Part shown: in pieces, positions 9,847 to 19,255 of the stretch
How the letters are laid out: every line of letters starts with the position of its first letter
Position numbering within the stretch: position 1 is the stretch's first letter
Source: Campylobacterales bacterium
GTDB lineage: Bacteria > Campylobacterota > Campylobacteria > Campylobacterales > Nitratiruptoraceae
Reading direction: 5' to 3'
NCBI GenBank assembly: GCA_027002625.1
Contig: JALWZJ010000155.1
Span: forward strand, 1 to 40,685
Length of the DNA: 40,685 bases
The notes under the pieces: model-generated
What the model saw: the letters and a program-made list of their open reading frames with translations, nothing else
Database searches by the model: none
Told to the model about the DNA's origin: nothing
Made by a program: the position numbers and the translations under genes

Positions 9847-10271
9847 TCAAGGATTTTATGACCCAAGACCACAGAGAGTGCGACAACCTCTATGCTCCCG
9901 TGGAAGAGGCGATAAGCCAGGGAGATTTCGAGAAGGCTTTGGAACTTTTCGTCCCTTTCAAAGAGGCGATGCTGCGCCACTTCGCGATGGAAGAGGAGGT
10001 GCTCTTTCCAAAGATGGAGGAGTTTTTGGGCGGAGGCGAGGGGCCGATCCATGTAATGAAGATGGAACACGCCCAGATCCGATCGATCCTGGATCAGATG
10101 GGCGAGGCGATCGAGGCCAAAAACCAGCAAAAAGCTCTTGGATTTGGAGAGACTTTCATGATCATGACCCAGCAGCACAACATGAAAGAGGAGCAGATCC
10201 TCTACACCATGGCCGAACAGCTGCCGCTTGAAAAAGAGAAGATACTCCAACAGATGAAAGAGATCCAATGA
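9843..10271 (+). CDS. Hemerythrin-domain (HHE) protein
   Basis: DHRECDNLY, HFAMEEEVLFPKMEEFL, MKMEHAQIRSI, QQHNMKEEQILYTMAE: His/Glu ligands of the HHE fold. Confidence 0.88.
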   Translation: MIKDFMTQDHRECDNLYAPVEEAISQGDFEKALELFVPFKEAMLRHFAMEEEVLFPKMEEFLGGGEGPIHVMKMEHAQIRSILDQMGEAIEAKNQQKALGFGETFMIMTQQHNMKEEQILYTMAEQLPLEKEKILQQMKEIQ

Positions 10272-10531
10272 GAGAGATCGTCGTCGATACCAGCGAGCTG
10301 GAGCCTCCGGCTCCCATGCAGATGGTGCTCAGCGAACTGCAAAGCGTGCTACCGGGTGAGAGCTACTTGCACCAGATCCATCGCTTGGAGCCTACGATGG
10401 TACTCTCCAGACTCAAGCCCATGGGACTGGATGCCATCGTCAAAAAAGAGCAAGACAAGTACCATATCTACTACTTCTACACCGAGGATCGCCCAAAAAT
10501 AGAGGAGCTACTCAATGTTCAAGGGGCTTAG
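10268..10531 (+). CDS. DUF2249-domain protein
   Basis: IVVDTSELEPPAPMQMVLSELQSVLPGESYLHQIHRLEPTMVLSRLKPMGL; ATGA overlap with hemerythrin gene. Confidence 0.72.
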   Translation: MREIVVDTSELEPPAPMQMVLSELQSVLPGESYLHQIHRLEPTMVLSRLKPMGLDAIVKKEQDKYHIYYFYTEDRPKIEELLNVQGA

Positions 10532-11723
10532 TCTCGATCAAGCGCCCCCCTTCGAGGCGCCTTTGCTCTTTTTGCTTACGGCACCTCTTTGGGGGATCGT
10601 GGGTGGAGCGGCTCTGCTCTTTGCCCAGAGCCAGCCGCAGCAGATCGGAGTTTTGCACCTCTTTACAATAGGCTTCATGGCTCAGGTGATGATAGGAGCT
10701 TTGCAGCAGATGCTGCCGGTGGTGGTGGGGGTGCGCTTTCCCAAGCCAACACTACTCTCCAAGCTCATCTTCATTCCACTCGCTCTTGGGATCGCTCTTT
10801 TTTTCATCGCCTTTTTTGGCCAAAGTTTTTCGCTGCTTTTCATAGCCGCTTCGCTTTTGCTCTTGGCTCTTTGGGGTTTTGGAGCAGTGACGCTGTGGCG
10901 ACTCTTCCACGCCCCCAAGGCTACACCAACAGTGTGGGCGATGAGGCTCTCTCTTTTTAGCCTTCTCATCGCCGCCGGCCTGGGGGGCCATATGGCCGTG
11001 GGATTTGCCCAAGGCTCGCTTGGCAGCTCTTTTGATATCCTCCTGCTCATCCACGCCCTCTTTGCGGCCTTTGGATGGGTGGGTCTTTTGATCGTAGGAG
11101 TGAGCTATCAGGTGGTGCCGATGTTTTATGTCACGCCAGAGCCCTCCGAAGGGTTTCGCAAGTGGCTCGTGTGGGGAACTTTCGCTCTACTTCTTGCTAC
11201 CGCCTTGGGCCTTTTTCTTTCCCAAAAAATCGCTTTGGCTCTTTTTGTCACGCTCCTTTTTGGCTATCTGCTCTATGGAGCGTGGATGCTCAAGCTTTTG
11301 CAAAAAAGGAAGCGAAAGATTTGGGAGGTAAGCCTCTACTACTGGTACGTGGGGCTTATGAGCCTCTTTTTCTTGCCGTTGCTATGGTTTTTCGATCCAG
11401 AGCGTTTTGGGACTCTTTTTCTCTTTGGCTTCGCTATCTCCATCATAATCGGGATGCTGTATAAGATCATTCCCTTTCTTAGCTGGTTTCATATCAGCAG
11501 CCGAGGATTTTTCGATATGCCCACGATGAAAGAGATGATCGACGAGAAGATGGCGCTGGTGCAGTTTGGTCTACACCTAACGGCCCTTGGGGCATTGCTT
11601 CTTTGGCCAAAAATTGCCGCACTCTTTTTGGTCCTCTCTTTTGCTCTGTTGCTGTGGCTGCTCATTAGACCCGTTCGGATCTACTTGGAGTACAAAAAGA
11701 AGCCAAGTCCTTTTGGTATCTAA
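10515..11723 (+). CDS. Polytopic membrane protein, NnrS/heme-copper-oxidase-subunit-I-like
   Basis: About 12 hydrophobic segments with intramembrane His ([54 protein letters not shown]). Confidence 0.6.
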   Translation: MFKGLSLDQAPPFEAPLLFLLTAPLWGIVGGAALLFAQSQPQQIGVLHLFTIGFMAQVMIGALQQMLPVVVGVRFPKPTLLSKLIFIPLALGIALFFIAFFGQSFSLLFIAASLLLLALWGFGAVTLWRLFHAPKATPTVWAMRLSLFSLLIAAGLGGHMAVGFAQGSLGSSFDILLLIHALFAAFGWVGLLIVGVSYQVVPMFYVTPEPSEGFRKWLVWGTFALLLATALGLFLSQKIALALFVTLLFGYLLYGAWMLKLLQKRKRKIWEVSLYYWYVGLMSLFFLPLLWFFDPERFGTLFLFGFAISIIIGMLYKIIPFLSWFHISSRGFFDMPTMKEMIDEKMALVQFGLHLTALGALLLWPKIAALFLVLSFALLLWLLIRPVRIYLEYKKKPSPFGI

Positions 11724-12283
11724 AAGCTCTCATCCACCAACGCACAAAGGATGTGGCCGATCATAATATGCATCTCCTGGATGCGAGCAGTATCATGGGA
11801 TGGCACTACGATCGCCGCATCGCACAGATCCTTGATCCTCCCGCCATCTTTGCCCAAGAGTCCTACCACCTTACACCCCTTGGCTCTTGCCACCTCCACA
11901 GCTCGCAAGACATTTTCGCTCTCACCGCTGGTGGATATAGCTACCAAGATATCGCCCTCATTGGCCAAGGCCTCCACCTGCCTGGCAAAAATCTGCTCGA
12001 AGCCATAATCGTTGCCGATGGCGGTGAGCGCCGAGGTGTCGGTAGTTAGTGCAATTGCTGGCAAGGCTCTTCTTTCTTTTTTGAATCTCCCTACCAATTC
12101 CGCCGCAATGTGCTGAGCGTCCGCCGCACTGCCCCCATTGCCACAGAGCAAAATCTTTTTGTCGTTTTTGAGCGCCTCGATCATCATCACGCCAGCGGTA
12201 TAGATATGAAATCTCAGCTCCTCCCAGACCCGCTCGAAGGCTTTTTGGTGCTCGAGCATCTGCTGTTCGATCATCTCTAACAT
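11720..12283 (-). CDS. gmhA: Phosphoheptose isomerase
   Basis: SIS domain: [62 protein letters not shown]. Confidence 0.93.
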   Translation of the reverse strand: MLEMIEQQMLEHQKAFERVWEELRFHIYTAGVMMIEALKNDKKILLCGNGGSAADAQHIAAELVGRFKKERRALPAIALTTDTSALTAIGNDYGFEQIFARQVEALANEGDILVAISTSGESENVLRAVEVARAKGCKVVGLLGKDGGRIKDLCDAAIVVPSHDTARIQEMHIMIGHILCALVDESF

Positions 12284-13662
12284 TGTCGCATCCTTTCTAT
12301 GATGGAGGTGGTACTTTTGCCGGGAACAAAATCGATCAGCCTCGTCTCCTTGGCGATGTCACTACCCACCACCTTTTTGTCTTTATAATCGCCCCCTTTG
12401 ACCAAGATGTCGGGTCGCACTCTCTTGATCAGCTCATAAGGGGTATCTTCGTCAAAAACGACCACATAATCCACAGCCTCCAAGCTCGCAAGCAGATAGG
12501 CTCTATCGTATTGGGGATTGACGGGACGGCTGGGTCCTTTGAGGCGGCGCACACTCTTGTCAGAATTGACTCCCACGATCAGCACGTCCCCCAAAGCCTT
12601 GGCTTGCTCTAAATAGCGCACATGCCCCAGATGCAAAATGTCGAAACAGCCGTTGGTAAAGACGATTTTTTTTCCCTTTTGGCGTAGATGATTGGCGATT
12701 CGCTCAATCTCCTCGAAGCTTTTGATGAACTCCTCGGCACTGGCTTTGTGCAGGCTCCTCTCATACTCCTCGATCTCCTCCAAAGTAGCCGTTGCAGCTC
12801 CCACCTTGCCCACCACCACACCGGCGGCGAGATTGGCAAATTTCGCAGCCTCGACCAGACTCATCCCCCTCGCCACTCCATAGCCAAGAGCCGCAAGCAC
12901 CGTGTCACCTGCCCCCGTCACATCGTAGACCTCTTTGGCGACTGTTGGAATGCGAATCATCCCATCTTCAAAGATCGCCATCCCATCTTCGCTCAGGGTG
13001 ATCAGCAACTGCTTGAGATTTAGCTCTTTTTTGAGTTTTTTGCCCGCCTCTTCGAGATTCTTTTCGTCATCTATCGCCATCCCGCTCGCCTCTTGCGCCT
13101 CTTTTTTGTTTGGTTTAAGCAGTGTCGCCCCTTTGTACTTCGCAAAATCTCTTTTGGGGTCGACAAAGACGGGGACTGGCGAGTGACGTATGATATGCTG
13201 GGTCAGATCATATGTAAGCAGCCCTTTGTCGTAGTCTGAGAGCAGCACCAGATCGTACTCTTTTGCCACCTCATCGAAGCGCTCTTTGAGGCACTGCTGG
13301 GTGGAAGATGAGATCGGGCGCTTCTCCTCTTTATCCACCCGTACGATCTGCTGGCTTGCGGCGATCACTCGAGACTTTTGGGTGGTGGGGCGATCCTCTT
13401 TGGCCAAAATGGCTCTTGATTTTTGCTCAAGACGCTTCTGTAGCCACTCTCCAGCCTCGTCACTACCCACAACTCCCATCACCCCCACCTCAGCTCCCAA
13501 AGCCAGTAGATTGTTGACCACATTGCCAGCACCGCCCAAGACCTTTTTTTCCTCTTTGACATTGACCACCTGTACGGGGGCTTCGGGGCTGATGCGATCA
13601 CACGATCCAAAGAGGTAGTGATCCACCATCAAATCGCCCACTACCAAAATCTTTGGCTTCAC
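12277..13662 (-). CDS. hldE: Bifunctional heptose 7-phosphate kinase / heptose 1-phosphate adenylyltransferase
   Basis: GTG start at 13662 in a GTGA overlap with hldD stop; PfkB domain [16 protein letters not shown]; nucleotidyltransferase [24 protein letters not shown]. Confidence 0.93.
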   Translation of the reverse strand: MKPKILVVGDLMVDHYLFGSCDRISPEAPVQVVNVKEEKKVLGGAGNVVNNLLALGAEVGVMGVVGSDEAGEWLQKRLEQKSRAILAKEDRPTTQKSRVIAASQQIVRVDKEEKRPISSSTQQCLKERFDEVAKEYDLVLLSDYDKGLLTYDLTQHIIRHSPVPVFVDPKRDFAKYKGATLLKPNKKEAQEASGMAIDDEKNLEEAGKKLKKELNLKQLLITLSEDGMAIFEDGMIRIPTVAKEVYDVTGAGDTVLAALGYGVARGMSLVEAAKFANLAAGVVVGKVGAATATLEEIEEYERSLHKASAEEFIKSFEEIERIANHLRQKGKKIVFTNGCFDILHLGHVRYLEQAKALGDVLIVGVNSDKSVRRLKGPSRPVNPQYDRAYLLASLEAVDYVVVFDEDTPYELIKRVRPDILVKGGDYKDKKVVGSDIAKETRLIDFVPGKSTTSIIERMRQC

Positions 13663-14636
13663 GCTATCTCTTCTTCGTAGATTTTTTTGATATAGGGGAT
13701 GTCGGCTCTGATACCCTCTTCGAGGGAATATCGTGGCTCGTATCCCAGCTCTTTTTTGGTGGGCTCGATATCGGCTTCGGTAAAGAATTGATACTGCTTG
13801 ACATAGGGATTTGGGATATACTCGTACTCTCGCTCGATCCCTAACTCCTTGCACAAGATATCCACAATATCTTTAAAGCTTCTGGCTCTGCCGGTACCCA
13901 CGTTGTAGACGCCACTTTTTGTAGCCGCTGCGGCTTTGAGATTGGCCTGGATCACATCCTCTACATAGATAAAGTCCCGCTTGATCTTCTCGCTTCCCTC
14001 AAAGAGCCGTGGCCGCTCGCCCCGCAGCAGCTGTAGTCCAAACTGCAGCACCATCGAAGCGGTCTTTTGCTTGAAATACTCCCTAGGTCCATAGACGTTG
14101 AAGTATCTCAGCCCCACCACCACATCTTTTTGAGAAGTGGCTAGATGATCCATCGCCAGCTTGCTATAGCCATAGACGTTGGCGGGAGCTTCCTGCCCTA
14201 CTTTATGAGGAGCCGGCAGCTTGCCGTAGACCGCCCCACTGCTGGCATAGATCATCTTGGCCCCATGGCGTTTGGCCAAATCCAACAGATCTTTAAAAGC
14301 ATTGAGATTGGTGCGCATCACCCGCTCTTGATCTTGAGCGGTGGTGTCGCTGATGGCCGCTTGATGAAAGATATAATCAAATCTAAAATCCTCCAGTCGC
14401 TCCAAATCTTTTGGGCTGTTGATATCACCGCAGATCACCTCGCCTTTAAAATCCAATAGATTTTTAAAATGCCCGAAACTGACCAGATTGCCGTTTTCGA
14501 AGCGCTCTTGGCTACGAAACTTATCAAAGACCACTACCTTGGCTTTTGGATAGCGCTCTTGGAAGTGGTGCGCTAGATTTGAGCCGATAAATCCGGCTCC
14601 ACCTGTAATGAGAATCGTTTTGTTATTGAAGTCCAT
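13659..14636 (-). CDS. hldD: ADP-L-glycero-D-manno-heptose 6-epimerase
   Basis: Start re-assigned to ATG 14636 (MDFNNKTILITGGAGFIGSNLAHHFQERYP); YGYSKLAMDH, GLRYFNVYGPREYFKQKTASMVLQFG. Confidence 0.93.
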   Translation of the reverse strand: MDFNNKTILITGGAGFIGSNLAHHFQERYPKAKVVVFDKFRSQERFENGNLVSFGHFKNLLDFKGEVICGDINSPKDLERLEDFRFDYIFHQAAISDTTAQDQERVMRTNLNAFKDLLDLAKRHGAKMIYASSGAVYGKLPAPHKVGQEAPANVYGYSKLAMDHLATSQKDVVVGLRYFNVYGPREYFKQKTASMVLQFGLQLLRGERPRLFEGSEKIKRDFIYVEDVIQANLKAAAATKSGVYNVGTGRARSFKDIVDILCKELGIEREYEYIPNPYVKQYQFFTEADIEPTKKELGYEPRYSLEEGIRADIPYIKKIYEEEIA

Positions 14637-14637
14637 G

Positions 14638-15126
14638 CTACTCCTTGATGATGGATATTGTATCAAAAAGGCTCTTTGGCCCCTCTTGTTTGAGTAAGAT
14701 TGTATGGCCAACCCCCGCTCTTTTGGCCGCTTCGATGTCGCTTGGCTTGTCTCCTATCATCCAAGAATTCGTCAGATCAATACCATGCTCTTTGGCCGCT
14801 TGAGTGATCATACCAGGCTCTGGCTTACGACAATCACACCCCTGCTGTAGATGGTGGGGGCAGTAGTAAATGGCATCGAGCCGCACCCCTTCTTTTTCAA
14901 GCCGCTCTTGCATCCAGTTTGTAAGCTTTTGAAAATCTTCTTCGCTGTAATACCCTCGTCCGATGCCAGATTGGTTGGTGACGAGGATTAGCTTGAACCC
15001 CAAAGATTTGAAGTGGCGCAGAGCCTCGAAAACGCCGGGCATAAAATGAAAATTCTCGATTTTGTGCACATAGCCAAAATCCTCGTTGATCACTCCATCT
15101 CGATCCAAAAATATAGCTTTAGCCAC
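14638..15126 (-). CDS. gmhB: D-glycero-beta-D-manno-heptose 1,7-bisphosphate 7-phosphatase
   Basis: HAD: FLDRDGVINEDFGYV, LVTNQSGIGRGYY, YCPHHLQQGCDCRKPEPGMI, MIGDKPSDIEAAKRAGVGHT. Confidence 0.92.
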   Translation of the reverse strand: MAKAIFLDRDGVINEDFGYVHKIENFHFMPGVFEALRHFKSLGFKLILVTNQSGIGRGYYSEEDFQKLTNWMQERLEKEGVRLDAIYYCPHHLQQGCDCRKPEPGMITQAAKEHGIDLTNSWMIGDKPSDIEAAKRAGVGHTILLKQEGPKSLFDTISIIKE

Positions 15127-15161
15127 CTCTATCCTTTATTTTTATTCAAGAAAAGTTCGAC

Positions 15162-15167
15162 TATAAT
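15162..15167 (+). promoter_or_regulatory. Putative -10 box for cytochrome c gene
   Basis: TATAAT in AT-rich divergent intergenic region (ttcgacTATAATtgag), about 35 bp upstream of ATG 15202, with GGAGGTAAGG RBS next to the start. Confidence 0.5.
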
Positions 15168-15201
15168 TGAGTGTATTTTATCAAATCTATGGAGGTAAGG
15201 A

Positions 15202-15501
15202 ATGAAAAGATTAGCAGTTTTGACTCTTGCAGCTGCTACTGCAGTAACTTTGATGGCGGCGGACGGTGCTACACTGTACAAAAAGTGTGCTGGATGCCAT
15301 GGTCCTCACGGTGAAAAGAAAGCTCTTGGCAAATCTGCCGTAATCAAAGGGTGGCCAAAAGATAAAATCGTAGAAGCGCTTAAAGGCTACAAAGCGGGCA
15401 CACGAAACGTACATGGAATGGGCGCTTTGATGAAGGCTCAAGTAGCAGCACTTAGCGACGCAGACATCGAAGCGATCGCCGATTATCTTTCCAAGCAATA
15501 A
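15202..15501 (+). CDS. Periplasmic class I cytochrome c (c553-like)
   Basis: Signal peptide MKRLAVLTLAAATAVTLMAA; heme motif CAGCH; C-terminal DIEAIADYLSKQ. Confidence 0.92.
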   Translation: MKRLAVLTLAAATAVTLMAADGATLYKKCAGCHGPHGEKKALGKSAVIKGWPKDKIVEALKGYKAGTRNVHGMGALMKAQVAALSDADIEAIADYLSKQ

Positions 15502-15528
15502 GCTAAGGGGCCTTGTGCCCCAACCGAT

Positions 15529-15642
15529 ATGGAAATACTCAAAAATCCAGCTCTTCCTCAAATCATCATCTGGTTTTTGCTGCCTATCCTCATAGGAGTG
15601 CTTTGGTATCTTTTGGATAAGCAGAACAAAAAAGACCTCTAA
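15529..15642 (+). CDS. 37-aa single-TM micro-protein
   Basis: Absent from the ORF track because of length; ATG 15529 to TAA 15642: MEILKNPALPQIIIWFLLPILIGVLWYLLDKQNKKDL; immediately follows cytochrome c; 3' end overlaps ccoS 3' end. Confidence 0.55.
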   Translation: MEILKNPALPQIIIWFLLPILIGVLWYLLDKQNKKDL

Positions 15643-15878
15643 TTTGGCATAACCCGTCTATCTTTTCGCCGTTTCTCCAAGGCTCGCTTTTTCTTCTCTT
15701 CCATCATCACGGCATCTTTGAGTTCTTCCTCTCCATCAAACCTCGCTCCATCCAAAAATTTATCCGTATCGTCGAACTGTCCCGTCTTGAGACCCCAAAG
15801 AAGAGCAAAAAGCCCAAAGGCTCCAAGAAGCGTCGAAATAAATATCATCATCGCAATCACCCAAGCATCCATACTCAC
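15639..15878 (-). CDS. ccoS: cbb3-type cytochrome oxidase assembly protein CcoS
   Basis: N-terminal TM, FALLWGLKTGQFDDTDKFLDGARFDGEEE; overlaps ccoI. Confidence 0.88.
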   Translation of the reverse strand: MSMDAWVIAMMIFISTLLGAFGLFALLWGLKTGQFDDTDKFLDGARFDGEEELKDAVMMEEKKKRALEKRRKDRRVMPN

Positions 15879-18277
15879 ACCTTGAAAAATTTTATTCTCA
15901 TCGAGTTACCCACCACCGTCAAAGAACTCAGCGACATGGCAAGGGCCGCAAAAAGCGGATTGACATAGCCCATCACCGCCAGTGGCACGGCGATTACGTT
16001 GTACATAAGGGACAAAGCCAAATTCTCCTTGACGGCCAAAAAGACCCGTCTGCCAAGACGAATAGCCTCATAGATTTTGATAGGCTTCTCATCCAGCAGC
16101 ACCACGTCACTGACACTGAGCGCTATGTCCGCGCCACTTCCCATCGCTATGGCGATATCGCTACACGCCAGCGCAATAGCATCGTTGATCCCATCACCCG
16201 CCATGATGACGATTTTACCTTTTTGGTGTAAATGGTCGATAAAGGCACTTTTGTCTTGGGGCAAAAGTTTGGCTTTGACATTATCGATGCCTACCTGTTT
16301 GGCTATCTTGCGAGCCGTTCGCTCATTATCGCCTGTAAGCATCCACACATCTATCCCCATCTCCTTGATCTTGCCTATGGCATAGGCCGCCTCTTCTCTT
16401 AGCTCATCACTGAGCTCATAGATTGCCGCCAGCTTACCATCGATCGCCACGGCAAAGACGGAATTTTCCCCCTCATAGACTACGTCGATGCCTCTCTCTT
16501 TCAAAAACTCCACACTTCCCCCGACCACTCGCTTGCCATCGATGGTGGCCTCCAGCCCTTTGGCCTTGATCTCCTTGATATCTTTTATCGACAAAAGTGT
16601 ATCAAACCCTCGCTTTTTGCAATACTCCCACACTCCTCGGCTGATTGGGTGGTTGGAGTGTTCAGTGAGGGTATAGACGATATTTTCATCATATTCAAAA
16701 AATCGCTCCACCCCTACGACGCTTGGCTTTCCTTTGGTGATGGTGCCGGTCTTGTCAAGTACCAGCGTATCGGCTTTGGCGATGGTCTCCAAAAAGCCGG
16801 CCTCTTTGAAGAGTATCCCACGCTTCAAAGCTTCGCCCACTCCCACAAGTGTCGCCATCGGCGTGGCCAGCCCCAAAGCACAAGGACAAGCGATCACTAC
16901 CACACTGATCGCTACGATCAAAGCGGTCTCGAAAGAGTGGGTATGCCAATACCAGCCTATAAATGTCAGTAGCGCGATAGATAGGATCGCCAGACTAAAA
17001 TAGCCGCTGATCTGATTGGCCAAACGCTCCAGATAGGGCTTTTTGGCGATGGACTCTTCCAAAAGATCCGCGATATTGGAGAGCAGCGAAGTGGAGAAGT
17101 CTTTGGTAGCTTTGTAGCGTATGACGGAGTCGAGAAGGATCGAGCCGCTGAGCACCTCGTCACCCACCTTTTTATAGACCGGCTCACTCTCTCCAGTAAG
17201 GCTACTCTCATCGAAGCTCCCCTCCCCGCTTACGATCACACCGTCTATCACCACCTTTTCTCCCGGCTTGATCTCGATGATGTCCCCCACCTCCACATTC
17301 TCCACGCTCACCAGCGCCTTTTCATTGTCTCGTACTACCACCACTTCGGTAGGAAGCGAACCAAGCAAAGAGTCAATGGTATCGACGGCTTGCTTTTTGC
17401 TGAGCACCTCCAAGTATTTGCCCACCAGCACAAAGGTGATGATCATCGTCACCGAGTCAAAATAGACCTCCCCCGTGCGGGTGATCATGGCGTAGATGGA
17501 GTAGAGATATGCGAGACCCGCTCCAGTGGCCACCAAAAAGTCCATATTGATAAAGCGATTTTTGAGGCCGTAGTAGGCTCCACGGAAAAAAACCCAGCCA
17601 CTATAAAAAAGGGTCGGCGTAGCCAGAGCAAATTCGGCAATATTGAGGATTTTTTTGATATCTTCTCGCATCCCGGTAAAAAAGCCCACATACTGGGCGA
17701 TGGCGATCCACATGATATTCATCGTAGCAAATACGGCCAGCAAGATCCTGGCGTAGTAGTCGCGCTGCTGTTTGATGGCTCTTTCTTCTTGCAAGGCCGG
17801 ATCGTATGGATAGGCATTGTAGCCGATAGAGCGGATGGTCTGGATGATCTGAGAGAGGCTGATCTCTTCAGGGTCCCACACCACTTTGGCTTTGTTGTTG
17901 GTATAGTTGATGGTGGCTTCTATGACGCCCGGGGTCCTATGGAGCACCTTTTCGTTGAGCCACACGCAGGCTGAGCAGTGGATCCCTTCGATGATGAGAT
18001 GGATCTCTCTTAGACCATCTGGCCGCTCCTTGACATAGCGCTTGGTAAAGCCCTCCAGATCGAACTTCTGTAGATCCTCACCAATCTCCTTAGCTGGCTC
18101 CAGGGCCTGGTCGCCCAGCTTGTCATAAAAACTATCCAGACCCTCGGATTTGAGCAGATGGTAGACCCCTTGGCACCCCTTGCAGCAAAAGTAGCGCTTT
18201 TGCCCATCGATTGTCTCTTCGATCATCACATCCTTATCAAACTCCAGCCGACAATGGTCACATTTTACTTTAGACAA
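15875..18277 (-). CDS. ccoI: Copper-translocating P1B-type ATPase for cbb3 oxidase biogenesis (CcoI/FixI)
   Basis: CDHCRLEFDKDVMI...YFCCKGCQGVYHLL; HMA GIHCSACVWLNE; CPCALGLATPMA; DKTGTITKGKP; GDGINDAIAL. Confidence 0.93.
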   Translation of the reverse strand: MSKVKCDHCRLEFDKDVMIEETIDGQKRYFCCKGCQGVYHLLKSEGLDSFYDKLGDQALEPAKEIGEDLQKFDLEGFTKRYVKERPDGLREIHLIIEGIHCSACVWLNEKVLHRTPGVIEATINYTNNKAKVVWDPEEISLSQIIQTIRSIGYNAYPYDPALQEERAIKQQRDYYARILLAVFATMNIMWIAIAQYVGFFTGMREDIKKILNIAEFALATPTLFYSGWVFFRGAYYGLKNRFINMDFLVATGAGLAYLYSIYAMITRTGEVYFDSVTMIITFVLVGKYLEVLSKKQAVDTIDSLLGSLPTEVVVVRDNEKALVSVENVEVGDIIEIKPGEKVVIDGVIVSGEGSFDESSLTGESEPVYKKVGDEVLSGSILLDSVIRYKATKDFSTSLLSNIADLLEESIAKKPYLERLANQISGYFSLAILSIALLTFIGWYWHTHSFETALIVAISVVVIACPCALGLATPMATLVGVGEALKRGILFKEAGFLETIAKADTLVLDKTGTITKGKPSVVGVERFFEYDENIVYTLTEHSNHPISRGVWEYCKKRGFDTLLSIKDIKEIKAKGLEATIDGKRVVGGSVEFLKERGIDVVYEGENSVFAVAIDGKLAAIYELSDELREEAAYAIGKIKEMGIDVWMLTGDNERTARKIAKQVGIDNVKAKLLPQDKSAFIDHLHQKGKIVIMAGDGINDAIALACSDIAIAMGSGADIALSVSDVVLLDEKPIKIYEAIRLGRRVFLAVKENLALSLMYNVIAVPLAVMGYVNPLFAALAMSLSSLTVVGNSMRIKFFKV

Positions 18278-18744
18278 AAGATCCCTTTGTTTCGATTTTT
18301 GTATATTTGGTGATATGGCGCCACCAGGCCGTGCATGGCGATATAGACACTCCTCCCTCCAAGCAGCCTCGCCGCTGCGATGGCAAGCGTCAAGTTGGCA
18401 CTCGCTTCTACTGGATCTATACTAAAAGGCATCATCGCCCCGGTCAACACCACCAGCTTATCATCGAGATGTTTGGCCAAAAACTGGGCACTTACATCCA
18501 TCGTATCGGTGCCGTGGACGATCACCACTGGGCTATCTTCGTTTCGCACCGCCTCTAAAAGCTCTTGGCGATCAGTATCGGTAAATTCAAGACTATCTTT
18601 GTAGATAAGACCACGTACCTCTATATTTTGGCAACTCTTTTTGAGATACTCCTCTATTGCCCTGTTATCTTTTGGAACGATCAGCTCCCCTTGGATAGGG
18701 TCGTAGCGCTTATTGAAGGTTCCGCCGGTATTGAGTATAATCAC
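18265..18744 (-). CDS. Compact asparaginase-domain protein (N-terminal domain only)
   Basis: IILNTGGTFNKRYDP, VIVHGTDTMDVSAQFLAKHLDDKLVVLTGAMMPF; 159 aa, 3' end overlaps ccoI start. Confidence 0.75.
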   Translation of the reverse strand: MIILNTGGTFNKRYDPIQGELIVPKDNRAIEEYLKKSCQNIEVRGLIYKDSLEFTDTDRQELLEAVRNEDSPVVIVHGTDTMDVSAQFLAKHLDDKLVVLTGAMMPFSIDPVEASANLTLAIAAARLLGGRSVYIAMHGLVAPYHQIYKNRNKGIFCLK

Positions 18745-18759
18745 GTCACACCTTGAAGG

Positions 18760-19158
18760 ATGAAAATGGATGAGGTTATTATATACGTTTTTGTATTAGT
18801 GCTTTTTGAACTTTTCGAATCACAGTGGCAAGCAAGCTCCACAATCGGCGGCATCCTCCAAAATATCTACCGCCGGTATCAGCGAGGGATCTTTTACTTT
18901 ATCTTCTCACATCCAAGCTTTATCTATGTTTTGTATCTGGGAATCAAGTACGATCTGACCAATTTTTGGTTTTTGAGTATCTTGTTTATGAAGTTTTTGG
19001 ATATCAGCTACAAGCTGGTGATCGTCAAAAAAATAGAAGAAAACAAGCTCTACGAGATCCTACCCATCCCACCAGACACCCCCATCCCCAGATGGATGGG
19101 GTATGTCAATGTAGTGGTCTATCCGGCGTTGCTTTATTTGGCGTTTATCAGTGGATAG
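18760..19158 (+). CDS. Conserved membrane protein, unknown function
   Basis: ORF with three or more hydrophobic segments filling the gap between the asparaginase-like gene and rho. Confidence 0.6.
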   Translation: MKMDEVIIYVFVLVLFELFESQWQASSTIGGILQNIYRRYQRGIFYFIFSHPSFIYVLYLGIKYDLTNFWFLSILFMKFLDISYKLVIVKKIEENKLYEILPIPPDTPIPRWMGYVNVVVYPALLYLAFISG

Positions 19159-19162
19159 TTTC

Positions 19163-19190
19163 TTGACTAACCAGCATAGTTGTTATAAAA
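19163..19190 (+). promoter_or_regulatory. Putative rho promoter
   Basis: TTGACT (19163-19168) about 15-16 nt from TATAAAA (19184-19190); about 65-nt leader before ATG 19256. Confidence 0.45.
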
Positions 19191-19255
19191 TTACGGCAAA
19201 TCTTACTTGCAACTTCACATCTGCACAAGTGGCAATCATATAGAAGAAGGAAATA

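Noticed and set aside
13663-13854. N-terminal extension of the 12277-13854 ORF
   Set aside because: Shadow translation of hldD; HldE starts at GTG 13662 ([18 protein letters not shown]).
15507-15521. GGGGC-CTTGT-GCCCC as a Rho-independent terminator after cytochrome c
   Set aside because: Only a 5-bp stem and no U-tract; noted instead as a possible control hairpin for the micro-ORF.
19079-19101. CCCCATC/GATGGGG inverted repeat near the end of the 18760-19158 ORF
   Set aside because: Short stem inside coding sequence, no supporting context.
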